A stretch of 18,062 nt of DNA from contig JADJQU010000002.1 in the NCBI GenBank assembly GCA_016712565.1, forward strand, positions 1 through 18,062, given 5' to 3'. The notes beneath the pieces are model-generated. The model made no database searches and had not been told where the DNA came from. It saw only the letters and a program-made list of their open reading frames with translations. Of the stretch, positions 16,609-18,062 are shown piece after piece (within the stretch, counting starts at the first letter, position 1; each line of letters opens with the position of its first letter). The translations under genes were made by a program, and so were the position numbers. This DNA comes from Planctomycetota bacterium. Lineage in GTDB: Bacteria > Planctomycetota > UBA1135 > GCA-002686595.

Positions 16609-17054
16609 TTTTCGGCAAAGAGGCGCCCGGCCCTCAAGGCCGGGTTTCGCCCGCGGCTGCTGTGGGGACGAAAACAGCGTTCCTGACCCCTGGAGGAAGC
16701 ACGCTTGCCGCGCCGAGGGTCCGGCAAGCGCGGCAGGATCGTCCGGTCGGGAACCCAGCCCCGCCCGGACTTGCGCCCCTGCGGCCTGGGGCGGCTGGGA
16801 TCCCGGTAGCGATCCGGGCGGACCGGGGGCACGGGGAGACGCCAGGGCCAACGAGGCTACCACTCAGGTCGGATTTTCCCCGGCTCACCGAGGACCAGGG
16901 CATCGATGGGACGCGCCTCCTGGCGGGAAATCATCACCGGTCCGCCTCGCCCGGGAGGACAATGAACCGAACAGGCCCACGCCCCAGCCCCTCCAGCTCT
17001 TCGGGGGACTCCCTTCACGGCCCGCCGATAGAATCCGCGCGCTCCCCAACTTCG
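16609..17054. other. Divergent intergenic region with several strong hairpins
   Basis: No gene is supported in these about 445 bp. The stretch holds three GC-rich structures. CCCGGCC/GGCCGGG with a 5-nt loop is at 16626-16644. GCTTGCCG (16703-16710) pairs with CGGCAAGC (16722-16729), overlapped by the competing pair GCCGCGC (16707-16713) and GCGCGGC (16728-16734). A compound structure at 16741-16824 has an outer GTCCG/CGGAC stem, CCCAGCC (16754-16760) with GGCTGGG (16793-16799), and CCCGG (16802-16806) with CCGGG (16814-16818). They would lie in the 5' leader of the ArsR-methyltransferase/metH transcript. I could not match a known SAM, SAH or cobalamin riboswitch. Confidence 0.45.
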
Positions 17055-18062
17055 ATGATGACCCGCCGCGCCCTGTCCCGCCTGCTGGCTGCATTGATAT
17101 CTCCTGGGGCTGCGGCTGTGTAAGCGGTTCTGCCGCGCTTTTAGCGCCAACGCCAGGACCTCAGCGCGCCGCCTTCGCCGGAAGCATAGCGCCAGGCTTC
17201 AGCAGTCAGGAGCCCTCTCGGAAGGTAGCGGCCTGTTCCACGTGTTGCTGGCGGTCATCATCATCCACTCCCTGCCTTCCTCCAGGGGCCTGAGAGACCT
17301 GTTCGCCAAAATCGAACAACCGGCCGTCATCGGCGAAATAGTCGCCGAGATCCTGATCGGTCCCTCCCTGCTGGGCCGCCTCGCTCCCGAGACCTCGGCC
17401 TTCCCGCTGCCCCGTCGATCGAGCCCCAACTGGGGGGATCGCTCTTCAGAATCGGCGTGGTGCTCTTCGTCCCGCAGGTGCAGGCCTCGAGCTGTTTTGC
17501 AGCGGCATCCGAACCCGGCTGACCACCCCTTAATCGCCATCTCCTGAGCGTCGCTCATCCTGCCCGGGGCTGGTGCTGGGGGGCCGTGCTCATACCCTGT
17601 ACGTCTATCCGCGCTGCATCAGCGGCGACGTGCCCTTCTTCGTCTTCCGCGCCCCCCATGGGCATCTCGATGTCGATGACGGCGTTCCCGGCTGGCGCGG
17701 TCCTGACGGACCGGAAACTAAAAAACCCGCCTGGTCATGGCGGCCCTCACCTGCACGCCGCGATCAACGGCGTCTCGGCAGCGTGATTACCTCGGCTGGT
17801 GGTCAGCATCGCGGAAGTCCGGCGGGGCGGCCCTGTCAGACAGCGCTTTACAACGTTCGTATGTAAGCCGTGATGTTCGCCTGGTAATTACGTAATCCGC
17901 CGGTGGGCCCTGCCGCCCCGGGCGGCGAGAAGTCTCCCAAGCCCCCCGGGGGCTCGTAGTCGTGGGTTTTCTGGCCTCGGCGTTCGCCCCTGGGCCCGCA
18001 TCGGCATCAGGCTCTTCCGGCGCCTTCCTCTTCGGCGCTCTGATTCCCGACCGCATCGGCGC
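17055..18062 (+). CDS. CPA2-type cation/proton antiporter, N-terminal part (frameshifted, cut by window edge)
   Basis: This is a membrane antiporter of the Kef/NapA-like CPA2 family, which exchanges Na+ or K+ for protons. The start MMTRRALSRLLAALISPGAA at 17055 (or 17058) gives a signal-peptide-like N-terminus and an Ala/Pro/Ser-rich stretch. The first antiporter helix follows: LLAVIIIHSLPSS, then DLFAKIEQPAVIGEIVAEIL and IGPSLLG (17242-17370). The family consensus here is 'A.IGQPAVIGEI.AGI.LGPS.LG'. Later fragments are FFVFRAP, MGISMSMTAFPAGAVLTDRK (about 17658-17717; usually 'ISMSVTAFPVLARIL'), and near the edge GAFLFGALIPDRIG. The last fragment matches helix 8-9 of the family ('GAFLFGA.MP'). 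Several indels and substitutions occur after about 17390, and the C-terminus is outside the window. The pore region is incomplete, so ion preference cannot be read. Confidence 0.75.

Noticed and set aside
16600..16960. SAH, SAM or cobalamin riboswitch upstream of the metH operon
   Set aside because: AGGAACGCTG resembles part of the SAH core, but the downstream CAGGCTCG and GCAACGGCGCTC parts are missing; no B12 box and no SAM-I GAAACC...GGCAACC arrangement was found by eye.
1..18062. CRISPR arrays, tRNA or rRNA genes
   Set aside because: No regularly spaced repeats and no tRNA-like or rRNA-like conserved stretches were seen in either strand.

Overview
This is a GC-rich window that most resembles an uncultured member of Planctomycetota. 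The lineage call rests on two things. One is a secreted protein whose C-terminal domain (about 11640-12088) I recognise, from memory, as typical of large planctomycete secretomes. The other is a transmembrane Hanks-type kinase with a repeat-like C-terminal half. Almost every long gene, including essential hisS, is broken by single-base frameshifts whose fragments still join into one recognisable protein. The density of these breaks is low at 6600-8500 and very high from about 12450 to the right end. I therefore read most of them as consensus errors rather than pseudogenes, and I give each gene as one spanning feature.

Layout. 1-408 (+): tail of a TolC/NodT-like outer-membrane efflux protein. 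719-898 (+): 59-residue membrane protein. 838-950 and 4626-4738: a 113-bp direct repeat with one mismatch, bracketing a 3.7-kb island. The island holds a membrane-anchored hypothetical protein (1534-3458, -), the signal-peptide start of a broken secreted protein (3720-3857, +), two adjacent perfect palindromes (4160-4206) and a decayed IS91-family transposase C-terminus (about 4207-4596, -). 4693-6552 (-): OPT-family transporter. 6616-7122 (-): membrane-anchored hypothetical protein. 7189-8519 (+): histidyl-tRNA synthetase. 8548-10821 (-): Ser/Thr kinase. About 10982-12088 (+): secreted planctomycete-type protein followed by a long terminator-like hairpin. 12304-about 15646 (-): cobalamin-dependent methionine synthase. 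About 15640-16581 (-): ArsR-type regulator fused to a SAM-dependent methyltransferase. 17055-18062 (+, cut by the window edge): CPA2-type cation/proton antiporter.

How the genes relate. The ArsR-methyltransferase gene and metH run head to tail with essentially no gap and look like one methionine/SAM-cycle transcription unit. A structured GC-rich leader lies upstream of it. The 168-residue hypothetical gene and the OPT gene form a second probable unit, divergent from hisS. The kinase is divergent from the secreted protein and convergent with hisS. The most unusual structure is the 3.7-kb island. Its flanking duplication leaves one intact copy of each disrupted neighbour, and it carries a relic of a rolling-circle transposase at its right edge. 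I found no convincing new defence, CRISPR or biosynthetic system.
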